From Venturia oleaginea (Eukaryota; Ascomycota; Dothideomycetes; Venturiales; Venturiaceae): a stretch of DNA of 64,000 nucleotides. A program made the translations under genes and the position numbers. The notes under the pieces are model-generated. The model made no database searches. It was not told where the DNA came from and saw nothing but the letters and a program-made list of their open reading frames with translations. The stretch lies in assembly GCA_013176395.1 (NCBI GenBank), contig JABMLP010000003.1, positions 1,426,001-1,490,000 on the forward strand, in the 5' to 3' direction. Positions 30,239 through 41,407 of the stretch are shown here, piece by piece. How positions within the stretch are numbered: the first letter of the stretch is position 1; every line of letters begins with the position of its first letter.

Positions 30239-31985
30239 CTGGGGGCGTGGCTGTGCCCCACTAGCGCGTGGCTTGACTCTCCTTGAATCAAACTTTTGAC
30301 AAAAGGGAGTAGTAGTCCTTGTGGCTTTGAAGGTCGATGAGTTCAGACAGCGAAAAGAAAAAAGAGAAAAAGGGAAGAAAGAACCATTGATGGGTTGAAG
30401 AGGCTGAAGCAAAATGAATAGCGATGGACATGCGCGCCGCCTTTCTATCTATTACGTACCACAATAGGAAGAACCTCTTCTATGTGCATCGCGGCTTTTT
30501 GTCATTCGCACTCATGTTTTACCTTCTGCATGAGGGTAGCTATATCTCATGTTTTTTCCTTTCCCCCAGAGAGAACCATATCCGCATATTTATATAGGTC
30601 CCATGTATCCGCTGATGTTAATCTAGAATCCTGTCGATTTCGTTGCCTTTGAGAGGCCCATTTCCAGCACATCACCACCACCTCCGACCATGAATGACTT
30701 CGCCTCCCCCAATCTACAATCCCCGACCCAAAATCCCGGAATGGCAGAGTGCTTGCCCTTTGACTTCCATCACCCGCTTGCATAGGCAACGACCGGGATC
30801 GAGCCGTTTCTACATGAAGTGGTAGGGACACCCAACCCCGACTCTCGGGACCACGAACATGTTGTTTTCAATAGGGCTCATGAAACCGAGATGTTGCCAT
30901 CACTATTGCCGAGCGACTGGCTGTAGTCACCAGATTCCGCTTCGAGAGGACTGGACGCCGACCCGTTCGCTTTGCCGATGGATATCTCATACACGCCTTT
31001 TCCCCAGTCGACCACCACCACCAACCTTGCAGGCTTTTGGGCGGACACCGAACTCGTTGTCGATCCATTGCCAGCTTCAGCGCTGCCAACGGTGACGCAG
31101 CAAGCGAGTACTTGTCTCAGTTCCCGGGACTTCTCACTCGATGATTGGAGTTTGAATAGGGATGCGTTTCAAATCTAGGAGGAGAGCCGCCAGCTCATCC
31201 ACGATATCTCCTCCCCAATCAAAAACATCCCATTCATCACACCAGAAAATATCCTCGCCCTATCTATACCAACGCGTCCAAATCCAAACCTCCAACAAAA
31301 AAGGCCACAATACCAGGAATAACCTTTTTCCGAGGCCTTCTCGGAGGCGTAGGAGATCCCCACAATCTACTACGATATAACCATCATCCCAAGATCAAAG
31401 CTTTACCAGCAACACTACCCATCCAACATGTACGTATACATATACAATAGAGAAAATACCAATATTTAAAAAGCAAGACACCAAATCCACTACTCCCATG
31501 CTCTTAAATAATACATACCCCAACGCCAACAACAACAATCCGAAGTCCAATCAATCAAAATACCCACCTCACTACCAACGGCAACGGCAATGTAAATCCC
31601 AGCATCGGAAATCAACGGGATCCGAAATGTCACACACAACCCCATGAACCATGGTAACAAAGCTCACTCCATTCATCACGCCGAGATGGGAGACAAAATT
31701 GATAGCAAACTTAAACATCACAGCCCAATCACATCCATCACATTCCTCAAATTAAAAAACAACCGAAAAAAAAAATGGAAAAAAAAAGAGTTACTCGTAC
31801 AAAACATGTCCTAAAAATCCATCCTCATCGCCCGCTCATCAGAATCAGAATTCCCATCAACGCCAAGCTAGAAATAGTACCCCTGCGCGTACGCATCACC
31901 AATCATCTCATCAAAAAAATCGTAAAAACCAAAGAGAGCCAGGAAGGGGTATTAAGGTAGGTAAGAAATACGATCGTCCAAAAGA
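30239..31985. other. Region downstream of the RhoGAP gene with a possible degenerate gene
   Basis: Holds the 3' side of the RhoGAP gene and the low-confidence open stretch at 30801-31400. The segment 31430-31960 is A/C-rich with poly-A runs. Confidence 0.4.
30801..31400 (+). pseudogene. Possible degenerate coding region
   Basis: One frame reads with protein-like composition across three stops: EPFLHEVVGTPNPDSRDH, LPSLLPSDWL(stop)SPDSASRGL, YTPFPQSTTTTNLAGFWADT, DDWSLNRDAFQI(stop)EESRQLIHD and PENILALSIPTRPNPN. The Ser/Thr/Pro and aromatic content resembles disordered parts of fungal regulators. No domain is recognised, and it may be chance. Confidence 0.25.
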
Positions 31986-34384
31986 TCAATCGTCATCAAA
32001 GATCTGCAACGCATTGTGTAAGATTGTTTCGATGACTTTTGGCTGCAAGCCTGCTTCGCTCATGGGGCCGGAATGGGGTCCCATCAATGTAGGCGCAAAC
32101 ACGACGGCAAGGTTGGTAGGCGTCATTCTGTTGGCTTCAGAATGTTGGTCTACACGATTCAGGTGTAACACCAACGCCCGCAAAGTAGCGTAGTTGGGAT
32201 CGGGAAGCTCGTTGATGGTAGCGTGCATCTTGTCACGCCGGAGGAGATCATCTGGGATGCGTGCTGCTTCGATGAAAGAAGAGTAGTGCATGCTCGTCAA
32301 AAGCGGATCGGGCAATTCGCGTAGGAATAGCTTCAACAGATTGGCGGGATTGTTGACATCATGATGGAAAGCCTCTGGATTGCGGAAATCCACATTGAAA
32401 GCATTTCGATCAAATTGCGCTTTGAGATCCTGCACTTGAAGGGAATTGCCAGAGACACGATAAATACCTTCGTGATCGAGACCGAATAGATCCACAGCTT
32501 GAATACATTGGTACACCACCAGAGGTACTGGAGACTGATCACGATTGAAGAGATCATCCAGACTGAGTCCAAATACCCTCGTGTCAGGACGACCAGAAGG
32601 CGCACCCATGCCCATAGGAGGGGGTAGACCGCCATTTCCATTGGGATATGGTGCTCGCCCATATGCTCCAGGAGCAGTGAGTGCGGGATATTGCTGCTGC
32701 TGAGGTGGTGGCGCTCCGTAACCATCAATCGAAGAGCCTTGATGATGCAGTGGTCGGTCTGGAGCAGAACTCTCGTGGCTGTGGGAATCAAAACTAGGCG
32801 CCGGAAGAACAGGAGGCCCTGACGCCGCGTACGACTGCGGAGGCGGAGGTTGGGCGGCATATTGTTGCATCGGAAATTGGGAGGGAGGCTCTGCTGGCAG
32901 TTGCGGCTGTCGTGGTGAGGATTCGTGCGGCGCGGAGTAATCGCTGGATGGAGGTACGGGCATAGGCTTATGAGTTGGTTCCGGCTGCTTGTACGGTGCA
33001 GGGGGTGGTGGGTTGGATCGCACCAGAGTCTGCACAACGATTAGCTGTGATCAAGCGGAAAAGCTGTAGCACTTGTTACTGGATGCTTCTTGTATTCCAG
33101 GTCGACTCCTCGACCAGGAACCTTGCCGGAGAACGATCTGACGTAGCTTGAAAAATCGCTGTCATTGTCGATTTCGGACACGAGCTCGCGCATGCTCTTT
33201 TGTTGTGGGCCATTGCCATCGTTCAAAGGGCTGATGAGCAATCCATTGCCCAGAAGCAGACGCTCATTAAAGGTAGCGAATTTTTGCATTTGCAAAGACA
33301 GCCCTGAGTCAGACTCCTTGATCAAATCTTGAATGGCCTTGATTGCTTGCGGGCGGTGGGTGGACAGCAATTGCTGGCGCTCTTGTTGCGCATACTGGAC
33401 TTTGGCCTGGTAGTCCTGGTCTGCCAATTGAAGGCGTTTCTGCAGCTCCTCCTCGCGTTGTTCGGCCGATTTTGGTCCACGTAGACCAAAGTGTCGGCCT
33501 CCACTCTTATCGCCAGTCTTCACGGCATCCAAATCTTCAGCCAGAGATTCGTACTTTTGCTTCGCCTTGTCCAGTTGTGTCTCGGCGTCTGAAACCTTCT
33601 TCTCAGCACTGAGACCGGTTTGTTTCCAATGTTTGCGGCCCTTTTCCATATCAAAAGCTAGCTGGTTCAGATCTTCGTGCATCTGGTGGAGGTTGAGGGC
33701 GAATTGCAGGCCATTTTCGGCCATGCGTTCGTGGAGACTATTGACTGCCTCGAACTGGCGCGAGTATGAATCCTGGCGCGATTCTGGAGAACGGATATCG
33801 GAAGATGTGGCCCTGGAGAGTTTGCGCAGTTCTTTCGCGTGTTCGTCTTCAACATTGGAGCGTTTCTTGAGGAAGGTGGAGAAGGCCTGTTCGTAATGGT
33901 TAGTTCTGGCGAATGGTTACGGCGAATCTTTTGCATACCCGGAGCGAGGATACGCTTTGCTTGAGACGATTGAGGAGCGTACTGACTCCGATCTAATGCG
34001 ATTATTAGTATGTTAGTATTGCATAGATGGTCCAGTACGCACATCCGAGTATAGAACATTATCAACGGCTTTCTTGGTAGCGTCGTCAATGCCAGGAGCT
34101 GTAGCCGCTTTTGACGACTCATGGGGTTCGCCAGATTCGGTGAATCCATGGCCCGGATTGAAGGCGCCTGGCTCGTTCCCCACAGTGTGTTCCGGATCCT
34201 GCATTGTGGGAAGGAATAGGTGGGAGAGATTGGTTCTCAGCGAGGACTTGCGGTGTTTCTTCAGGTCGCGCTCTGAGTCGTTGCTGGTGGGTGGCTTGAC
34301 GTGGACACGAATCCTGCGGGCTATTCCTCTTCCGAAGAAGGCGAAGCCCGTTGTGGCTTGAGGGACGGGGCCTGGGATCGCCAT
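31986..34384 (-). CDS. RGD1: Rgd1-type F-BAR/RhoGAP protein, 748 aa, four exons
   Basis: Exons 34043-34384, 33939-33992, 33080-33886 and 31986-33029 (introns of 50-52 nt) join in frame. After a ~110-residue leader, residues ~115-390 form an F-BAR domain: LLNRLKQSV, FLKKRSNVEDEHAKELRKL, a long coiled region and a tail with LVSEIDNDSDFSSY. A Pro/Gln-rich linker (~405-550) holds many PPP runs for SH3-type partners. The RhoGAP domain (~553-745) starts VFGLSLDDLFNRD and has the arginine finger in HEGIYRVSG (~590), then NPANLLKLFLRELPDPLL and NRMTPTNLAVVFAPTL. In yeast Rgd1 the protein bends and binds membrane and turns off Rho3/Rho4 at growth sites; the same role in polarised growth is inferred. 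The arginine finger and the downstream Asn of the GAP core are present, so it should be active. Confidence 0.92.
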
Positions 34385-34747
34385 TATATTGCATTTGAAA
34401 GTCAGATTGAACTTGAGCTTCAGATCGGGAGAAGCGATTCATGACGATTCTCTCCACCTCCTCTCCTTGCCTGAACCTTATTCGTCGTGAACTTCCTATT
34501 TTTGATCTGGCAAGAGCGACCGGCCGTACTTTACTTGCTGAGACTGTGACTGGGATTGGGAGCCTGAGAATCAGTGAATCATCAGACTCCACCGGCAAGC
34601 AACTGTTCGCCGACGATATATTGCTGAGCTATATCAAGAGCAGTGCTCAAGCTACAGCAAATACAAAAGCGAGTTGAGTTTATCGAATTGCTTCAGGCGC
34701 GATAGCACCAACCACAACAACCCCTCTCCTCTATCAAACGTCTGACA
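34385..34747. promoter_or_regulatory. Divergent promoter between RGD1-like and PNPOx-like genes
   Basis: 363 bp separates the two starts, which face away from each other. No motif is assigned. Confidence 0.4.
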
Positions 34748-35492
34748 ATGCCGTTAATGGATATCGGAAACGCTGCCTCATCAACGGGTCTACCTGAAGA
34801 AGTAGTGACCTGTTTGAATAATGCTCGCTTCGTAAGTCTGATACTCCAAGAAATCTCTATTCGGACCTGCCGCTCTAACCAAGTCCTGCGTACAGCTTCA
34901 TCTGGCCACCTCAAACAACGATTATCCACATGTTTCTCTCATGAAGTACACGTACCTGCCTTGGACCCCATTCTCATCCGCTCCCACTATCATCATGACG
35001 ACGCTGTCATCTTCCCAAAAGACGCTGAATCTCGAAGCAAACCCCCGAGTTTCGATACTAGTACATGATTGGGTCTCTCATCGACCGCCAACCCTGTCAA
35101 GTTCTCCCGGCGCTGGCATGACCTCTCCAACAGATCACCACAGGTCAAGTCTGGCATGTCTACTCCTCGCCCTCAACACTGCCTCGCTGGGTCGAATCTC
35201 AGTGTCTTTGAACGGGGCAGCTCAATTCCTTGAACCAGGGACTGAGGAGGAGATGTGGTGTAGGACACAGCACAGGGAGCACAACAGGTTCGGCGAAGGA
35301 TCAGAGGAAGGCTCACTGGGAGCTGGAGTAGAGGACGAAGGTGCCGGAAGCTACATTTCAGGCGAACAAACGAGAGTGGTCGTGGTGAAGGTCAAAGGTG
35401 GCAGAATATCAGACTCGAACGAGACGGTCAGGGACTTCGTCTTGCAGGATGATGAGAGCCCACCAGGCGTTCCAGTTGGCAATCATGTTTGA
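34748..35492 (+). CDS. Pyridoxamine 5'-phosphate oxidase-like FMN-binding protein, 226 aa
   Basis: Exon 1 34748-34831 and exon 2 34896-35492 flank a 64-nt intron (GTAAGT..TACAG). The joined protein has the split-barrel entry LPEEVVTCLNNARF-LHLATSNNDYPHVSLM, then YLPWTPFSSAPTIIMTTLSSSQKT and NPRVSILVHDWVSH. The next stretch is SLACLLLALNTASLGRISVSLNG. It matches the fungal PNPOx-like family of yeast YLR456W/YPR172W by motif, which bind a flavin but whose reaction is not established; it should not be called the vitamin B6 enzyme. The C-terminal ~70 residues are acidic and Gly-rich. Confidence 0.85.
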
Positions 35493-36552
35493 GTAACGCG
35501 TCTGCGCGTCTGCACCGAGTCTTATCAAAAATCAACGAGGCCATGGATGCCATTCAATTGCAGCGCTCCCGTGATGCCCTTTCCTTGCTTTGCCTGGCCT
35601 CAAATTCAGCCTTGATTCAGGGTGCGTATACAGGACGAAGGCCAACGATGGGAAAGCTAAAGTGGAGATGCAATCTCGATGTTCTCACAAGCCGATGGTG
35701 CTTCAGGCATGTCTCGTATTCGCCAAAACCTGGAAAGATGGATATGGCGTTTGGAGCAGAATATGACGATGGCTCATGTGGGGTTGATAGGGTATCTTGC
35801 ATCAAACCTTGGCTTTTCCCCAAAGACAAGGCCAATGCCAGGGGAAGGAAGTGCTACCCTACAAGCACGGCCACACGATGGGGCGAATGCCATCAGATAC
35901 ATTGGCTGACGCTGTCCAGTGACGGAGTGAGAGTACCCATCTGTGGCTTGGTATAATGCCCGATCAACAAGGACCCTGCCTTGAAAGGGGGTATCCAATA
36001 AAAGGGCATGATAATTTGAAACGCGTGAAGAATGGCGTAGGGTTGATGTCATGTGGCTGAAAAACCGGGGTAGCTGACGCCACAGCAAGGCTCGCAAAGA
36101 AGCAGGAAAATTGACAAATTACTGGATCGAGACAGAATATTGTCTCTCAAAGTCCGTACAATACGTGTGGCTATCCATACCCGTAATCACGCCACAGGCC
36201 CCAGTCATTGGGTGCGCACTTAGGTTCCAGGTTTTTTGTGTGGAGAGGCAGGCACGAAGCAAGGCTGTGTAACAAGCGAGCTCTCGATGCAGTAGTCTCT
36301 CCTCAAGAACAAGCAAGTGAAAGTCCTCACGCGGTCCAGGTCACCACCATCCTCAGACCTCTGACGTAGCTCGCACATTCATCCTTCTCGACATATAAGA
36401 CTTCAACCTCCACCATTCTCTCTCTTCTCACCAACAACCACCAATCTCAAACACAATCTCCCATACAAACTTCAACTTCACCCACACTCAACTAAACAAC
36501 CCAAACCTCACTTTACCCACCCTAAACTAAACAACCCCAAACCTCACTCAAC
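35493..36552. other. Intergenic region and promoter of the repeat protein gene
   Basis: The last 250 bp (36300-36552) are C/A/T-rich with CAAC and CTCAAAC runs, typical of a fungal 5' leader. An open frame at 35489-35956 has no domain and overlaps the end of the PNPOx-like gene. Confidence 0.4.
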
Positions 36553-37715
36553 ATGGACAAGGTCAAGCAAGTCGTCGACAAGATCGTCCACCCAAAGGAT
36601 CACTCTTCCACCACTTCCACGACTCACACCACTGGAGACCCAACTCACACTGGTAACCACACCGCTACACATTCTGGTACTAACACTGGGATTACTGGCA
36701 ACCACACCGCTACACATGCTGGTACCAACACTGGAGTCACTGGCACCTCAGGTGGAGTAGGTCCTCACTCCTCATCGCTACTCAACAAGGCAGATCCAAC
36801 GGTAGATTCAGATTTCGATGGATCCCGAAATTTAGGAGCCGCCAAACACGGTCCAGGTGCCGTACACAACAACCAGCCCACCACCGGCACCGGCCTCACT
36901 GGTAGCAACCACAGCAGTGGCCTCACTGGTGCAGCTGTCACGGGAACCCATGGCTCGGCTCCTACAGGTCCTCACTCTTCGAACTTGTACGATCAAGTAT
37001 TTCGCTCTTTGATAGTGCATCTAGCTAATAAGTATACAGAGCAAACAAGTTGGACCCTCGCGTATCTGATGGATCTAGCAACACTGGGCTCACCGGTAAC
37101 AACCATGGCACCACTGGATCATCGGGATTGACAGGTGGCTACGGAGCTACCGGTTCCACGAACGCTGGTCCACACAATTCCAACATCCGTTAGTTCAACT
37201 TTCTCTGTCTTCATCTGTTCCTGTACTGACGAGATCTCAGTGAATACAGCTGATCCTCGTGTGGATTCGGATCGGGATGGCAGCCGAAATATGGGAGCGT
37301 CTCAGTACGGCCCAGGAGGAGTCCACAACCAGCACAGCACCACAAGCTCAGGCTTGACCGGCAACACTCACAGCAGCGGCCTCACTGGCAACAACCACAG
37401 CAGCGGCCTCACTGGCAACAACCACAGCAGCGGCCTCACTGGCAACAACCACAGCAGCGGCCTCACTGGCAACAACCACGGCAACGGCCTCACTGGAAAC
37501 AACCATGGCACTCACGGTCATGTGACAGGCGCCCTGACTGGGGGACCAGCCCCCACTACGGCAGGTCCTCACAAGTCGGACATGGTCAGCAGCCCCTGTC
37601 CTTGATTCCATGGTACCGCTAACAAAATTTTCAGATGAACAAAATAGATCCACGCGTGGACAGCGACCGGGATGGCAGCAAGACTATCGGTCAGGCTCCA
37701 GCACCACAGTACTAG
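36553..37715 (+). CDS. Modular hydrophilic DPRVDSD-repeat protein, 335 aa, four exons
   Basis: Exons 36553-36986, 37040-37188, 37241-37584 and 37635-37715 join in frame. The protein has no membrane segment or signal peptide and is rich in Gly, Thr, His and Asn. Four modules carry [NK/NT].DP.VDSD.DGS..G (near residues 78, 147, 196 and 311). Three of the four follow a GPH.S segment and begin at an exon boundary, so the modules track exons. The second is a shortened form (DPRVSDGSSNTG). Exon 3 has a 27-bp tandem repeat coding SSGLTGNNH six times. The leader MDKVKQVVDKIVHPKD is amphipathic. The composition suggests a hydrophilin- or LEA-like stress protein; similar DPRVDSD proteins occur in filamentous ascomycetes without a known function. 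That role is inference. Confidence 0.8.
37351..37509 (+). repeat. 27-bp minisatellite in exon 3 of the repeat protein
   Basis: Six units of ggcctcactggcaacaacca-type (27 bp) from 37351; four are identical or nearly so, and the outer two differ slightly. Confidence 0.9.
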
Positions 37716-38281
37716 ACTGTTTTGTGTCTCTTCTGGCATGAATGAAATGGATGGAGGATCCAAAAGTTATTGGTTATGGCCCTGTCAATGTACTATAGCG
37801 ATGATTACCACGATGGCATGAGATACCATAAGCGAATGTTATGACCATGACCCTTCACGAAATTCTTCAGATCTTGACCTGTGACGTGATATTACGAACA
37901 GCTAATAATAGTCTGCTATGGTCGGTTCAGGATTGGAATCAATAACTTTCTGGCTATTTCGACGATGAGAATACCTAGAGATTGAACGATACCGATCTTG
38001 TCTTGGGGAAGCCTAAGGTGAGAGCGTTTTTGAGATGCTAGAATTGACTAGTGAAAATTGATATATCGTCGCTTTAATAGGATCTATCACTCCCACCTTC
38101 TCTTGAATTTATATCTATTTACAATGTACTTCTGCACGTTTTGAGGTTCGGGCTTTTAGATTGAGGGTGGAACGTTTTTCTGGCTTACAATATGGCCAGT
38201 AGTAATTTGGAAGAGGGGGGTATGTAGGAGGAGGCTCGGTTGGGGGTTTGAGGAGTAGGTGGGGGATTTGAGAGGGGATAG
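37716..38281. other. Gap between the repeat protein gene and LTR-C copy B
   Basis: About 565 bp of AT-rich DNA. No gene or repeat recognised. Confidence 0.4.
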
Positions 38282-38412
38282 TGTTACAGATCACCTCAAG
38301 ACCGAAGAACAGGGACAGCGGGACTTGCAGAGGATGGTTGGATAACAAGAAGTTGTTGTTAGGACTGATGTGGAGTGGAATCCGTTGGGCGCACAAGAGG
38401 GGACTGGTGCAA

Positions 38413-40015
38413 TTGATTGATTGATTGATTGATTTTATCCTACTCGGTTGCAGCCGCTTAATCACGCAGCTATGTCCGGTTAGGAGGACTTCATCAGACA
38501 GCCGACACGTGATAGATTATATAATCCACCGCGCCCCACTTCGCCCCGTTCACTGAAACAAGACCAGCTGTCCCCTCCGTCCTCCCTCTTTTCCCTTAAC
38601 CAGTATCTCCAAATGCCCGCTGGCTCTTGTAGATACTGGTTATTCTGCTAGTATATCTGTGCTATGTAGACTCAAGAGGCAATGCCTCGTGTTTCGCTAT
38701 CCTTCTACCTACAGTCTCCCTCTAATGCTCAGCTTGTCTATCTGTTTCGCCTTATCCCTCAAGGCCAATGGGTTCCCTAAGTATGTTTCTGCTTGTGAAA
38801 GTTGCCTTGCACCAGATTCCTATGCGGCGGTGTATTTGGTTGTGTGATGCTGGAGACAATAGTAACCATCGTAGTCGTGATTTCGCTGCTTGGGTGTGAT
38901 ACTCCGGGTATGCCCGTGGACGAGGCTGTCTGGTAGCTGCCGTATTGTATGGCGCCGATCGTGCTATAGACCTGCCGTCTTATAGTCGGAGCCTATCTGC
39001 TGCTAGTCGCTCTCCCTACTTGCTATATCGCGCTCCTACTCTTGCCAATGCCATAACTGGGACGCAACAGTCTGGGGAGAGGCTCAAGGCTACGTCTGCT
39101 GGCTTGTAGGGAGGGGATTTGCCGCCAATAAGCTCCTTCTATACGTCCTTACTGCTTACTGTGTTGCCCACCTACTCTTGCCAATGCCATAACTGGGACG
39201 CAACAGTTTGGGGAGAGGCTCAAGGCTCTGGACATCAGCTTGCAGCAGGACGGTTTGCGGAGACGATAGTAGATGAGGTTCTCTAGCAGCTGCCGTATCG
39301 TGTCGCACCGATTGTGTTGTAGACCTGTCGTCTTATAGTCGGAGCCTATCTGCTGCTAGTCGCTCTCCCTGCTTGCTATATCGCGCACCTACTCTTGCCA
39401 ATGCCATAACTGGGACGCAACAGTCTGGGGAGAGGCTCAAGGCTACGTCTGCTAGCTTACAGGGAGGGGATTTGCCGCCAATAGGCTCCTTCTATGCGTC
39501 CTTACTACTTACTGTGTCGCGCACCTACTCTTGCCAATGCCATAACTGGGAGGCAACAGTTTGGGGAGAGGCTCAAGGCTCTGGGCAACAGCTTGTAGCA
39601 GGACGGTTTGCCAAGACGTTGGGAGAGGTTGTCTAGTCGTTGCAGTGGTGTGTGGTGCCGATTGTTGCGCACCGGGCGTCTGGTGTTTGAGTTGTGTTGA
39701 AGGTATTGCCGTTCTAGCAGTGACTCGTCGACTCGGAGCGTTGCAGTGTCATCTGGGGTGATGGACTAGCCGGGAGATAGTGACTAGATGGTTGCTGTTG
39801 TCTTTGGTGGACGCATCGTTCGTGTAGCTTGCTCATGTATTCGTCTGCTTGCTCTGCCGTGGCCGCGACGGCGACTCTAGAGATATCTCATCGACGCTGA
39901 GGGACGCGCGATGGCCTCTAGAGGCCGGAGCGGCCACTGGCAGAGGTGTTTTGATGATCCTTAGATGATACTTCTGTAAATTCCAAAAATTGAGTTCTCG
40001 CTGTGTGTGCTGTTT
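38413..40015 (-). mobile_element. 1603-bp insertion with 13-bp target duplication and (TTGA)n end, probable non-LTR element
   Basis: It is bounded by direct repeats GGGACTGGTGCAA (38400-38412 and 40016-40028). One end is five ttga units followed by tttt; on the minus strand that is a 3' tail of tcaa repeats, as in non-LTR retrotransposons primed on target DNA. The interior has no long frame and carries a ~353-bp tandem duplication, so it is non-autonomous or decayed. LTR-C copy A shows the same site without the insert. Confidence 0.75.
38925..39630. repeat. 353-bp tandem duplication within the insertion
   Basis: The core cctactcttgccaatgccat occurs at about 39035, 39171, 39388 and 39523. Positions 1 and 3, and 2 and 4, are 352-353 bp apart, and each 353-bp unit holds two cores 136 bp apart. 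So a double core was duplicated once. Confidence 0.8.
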
Positions 40016-40592
40016 GGGACTGGTGCAACCAGGTCAGTCCTAAGAGAGAATAGTACGTGCAAGAGTCACGTGATATTCCCACAGTTCCCACAGCACTTGG
40101 CATTGCCCACAGTGTGGGAAGTGTGGGAAGAGCCAAGAGGTGTGGGAATACACCTTGGCACCCAGAACCAGAAGGGTATATAGGGAGGACGTTGGATGGA
40201 CTTTCCTTTCTCTATTCGTGGTTATCTCATGTTATGTTTCTCACATAGGAGCTTCTTCAACCTACTACAGTAACGACCTTTTACTTGGATACAATCAAGC
40301 ACAAGTTATATGCATACGAAGCAAGCCCACCCCCAACCTTCATACTAATCGACAAGCGTTCAAGATTGATCTGAGGATCAAATCGGTTAGACGACAATTG
40401 AATTGGGAAATACATCGGACGGCTAGGATCTAGTGAGCCTCCAAAGAACCTGAGCAAGGGAAGGTGCTTAAGGTAAGTACTTCCAGACTGATATTGCCCT
40501 TACCCCAAACCCGCGGACCAGAACAAGAGAACACAGGTGTCAAGAAGGTCTTGACACAATCAACTGTGTTGAGAAACGAGTTCCCCGTAACA

Positions 40593-40720
40593 CTTATCTC
40601 ACCACCTCATCACCAACAACCAAACCCAGTATCCAAAAACAATATCTTCAAGCTCCCCCTTCCTCCTCCTCCTCCTCTACCAACTCAAAAACACAATCAT
40701 CGCATCCCCATCCCCATCCC

Positions 40721-40752
<32 letters not shown>

Positions 40753-41407
40753 CAAGAATAGATACATCAATACCAAAACAATACAAAACCATCCACCACA
40801 GTAATACACCAAAGAAAAGAAAAAACCAACCACAAAAATATATCAAAAATAAACAAAAGGACGCATCGCAAAAGAACAGAAAAGGAGGGAACAAAGAAAG
40901 ATCGGATAAAGAAGTCGAGGGCAAAGATGAAGTCGTCAATTCGATGCGATGATTGGATTGGATACAAGGATGGAATGGAGAGAAGACCTGTCCAACCGTC
41001 AACATATCCAAGCTTCTCACACCGAGAAAGAAGAAGAAAGCAGCCAAGGGGAACAGAAAATCAAGGTAAAGTGAACATTACACAAACCATATGGGTATCT
41101 CATCTCCTCTCCTCTCCTCTACTCCCCTCGCCTCGCCACCCTACCAATCCACCCTCACACCAGAAGCACCCTCTAGAAATCCACTCCCATACATTACCAC
41201 GACCAAGGCATATCCTACATTCAACACTAGACACTCCTCAAGATCATACCAGCCAAAAAACACCCCCATACGAAACGCCTCCAAATAACCCCAAAATTGC
41301 GCCCCAAATCCCTCAAAAATGCAGTATATCCCCCAAGTCGCCACTAAATGCCGCTATGAATACTTCCCGACCATACTTTTGCTCATTCATTATTCTTGCC
41401 CGATGCA
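40593..41407. other. Gap with A29 run downstream of LTR-C
   Basis: Holds a 29-base A run (40724-40752), A-rich DNA and a ctcctctcctctcc tract near 41101. It lies 3' of the minus-strand glycosyltransferase-like gene. No gene seen. Confidence 0.5.

Larger units (their letters stand above)
38282..40592 (+). repeat. LTR-C copy B, split by a 1.6-kb insertion
   Basis: It starts TGTTACAG (38282) and ends GTAACA (40592), about 700 bp without the insert and its 13-bp target duplicate. It matches copy A at 19557-20117 over that copy's whole length. A TATA box lies near 40178. No clear 5-bp flank duplicate is seen. No internal retroelement region accompanies either copy, so this is best read as a solo LTR; a copia or gypsy origin cannot be decided. 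Confidence 0.7.

Noticed and set aside
35489..35956. 155-codon frame after the PNPOx-like gene
   Set aside because: Overlaps the end of that gene by 4 bases and shows no recognisable domain.
37348..37653. Minus-strand frame with regular Val/Ala repeats
   Set aside because: It is the antisense of the 27-bp minisatellite in exon 3 of the repeat protein.
38413..40015. DNA transposon reading of the 1.6-kb insert
   Set aside because: The ends are not inverted repeats; one end is a simple-repeat tail and the duplicate is 13 bp.
40464..40952. 162-codon frame with poly-Lys run
   Set aside because: It is driven by the 29-base A run and low-complexity DNA.
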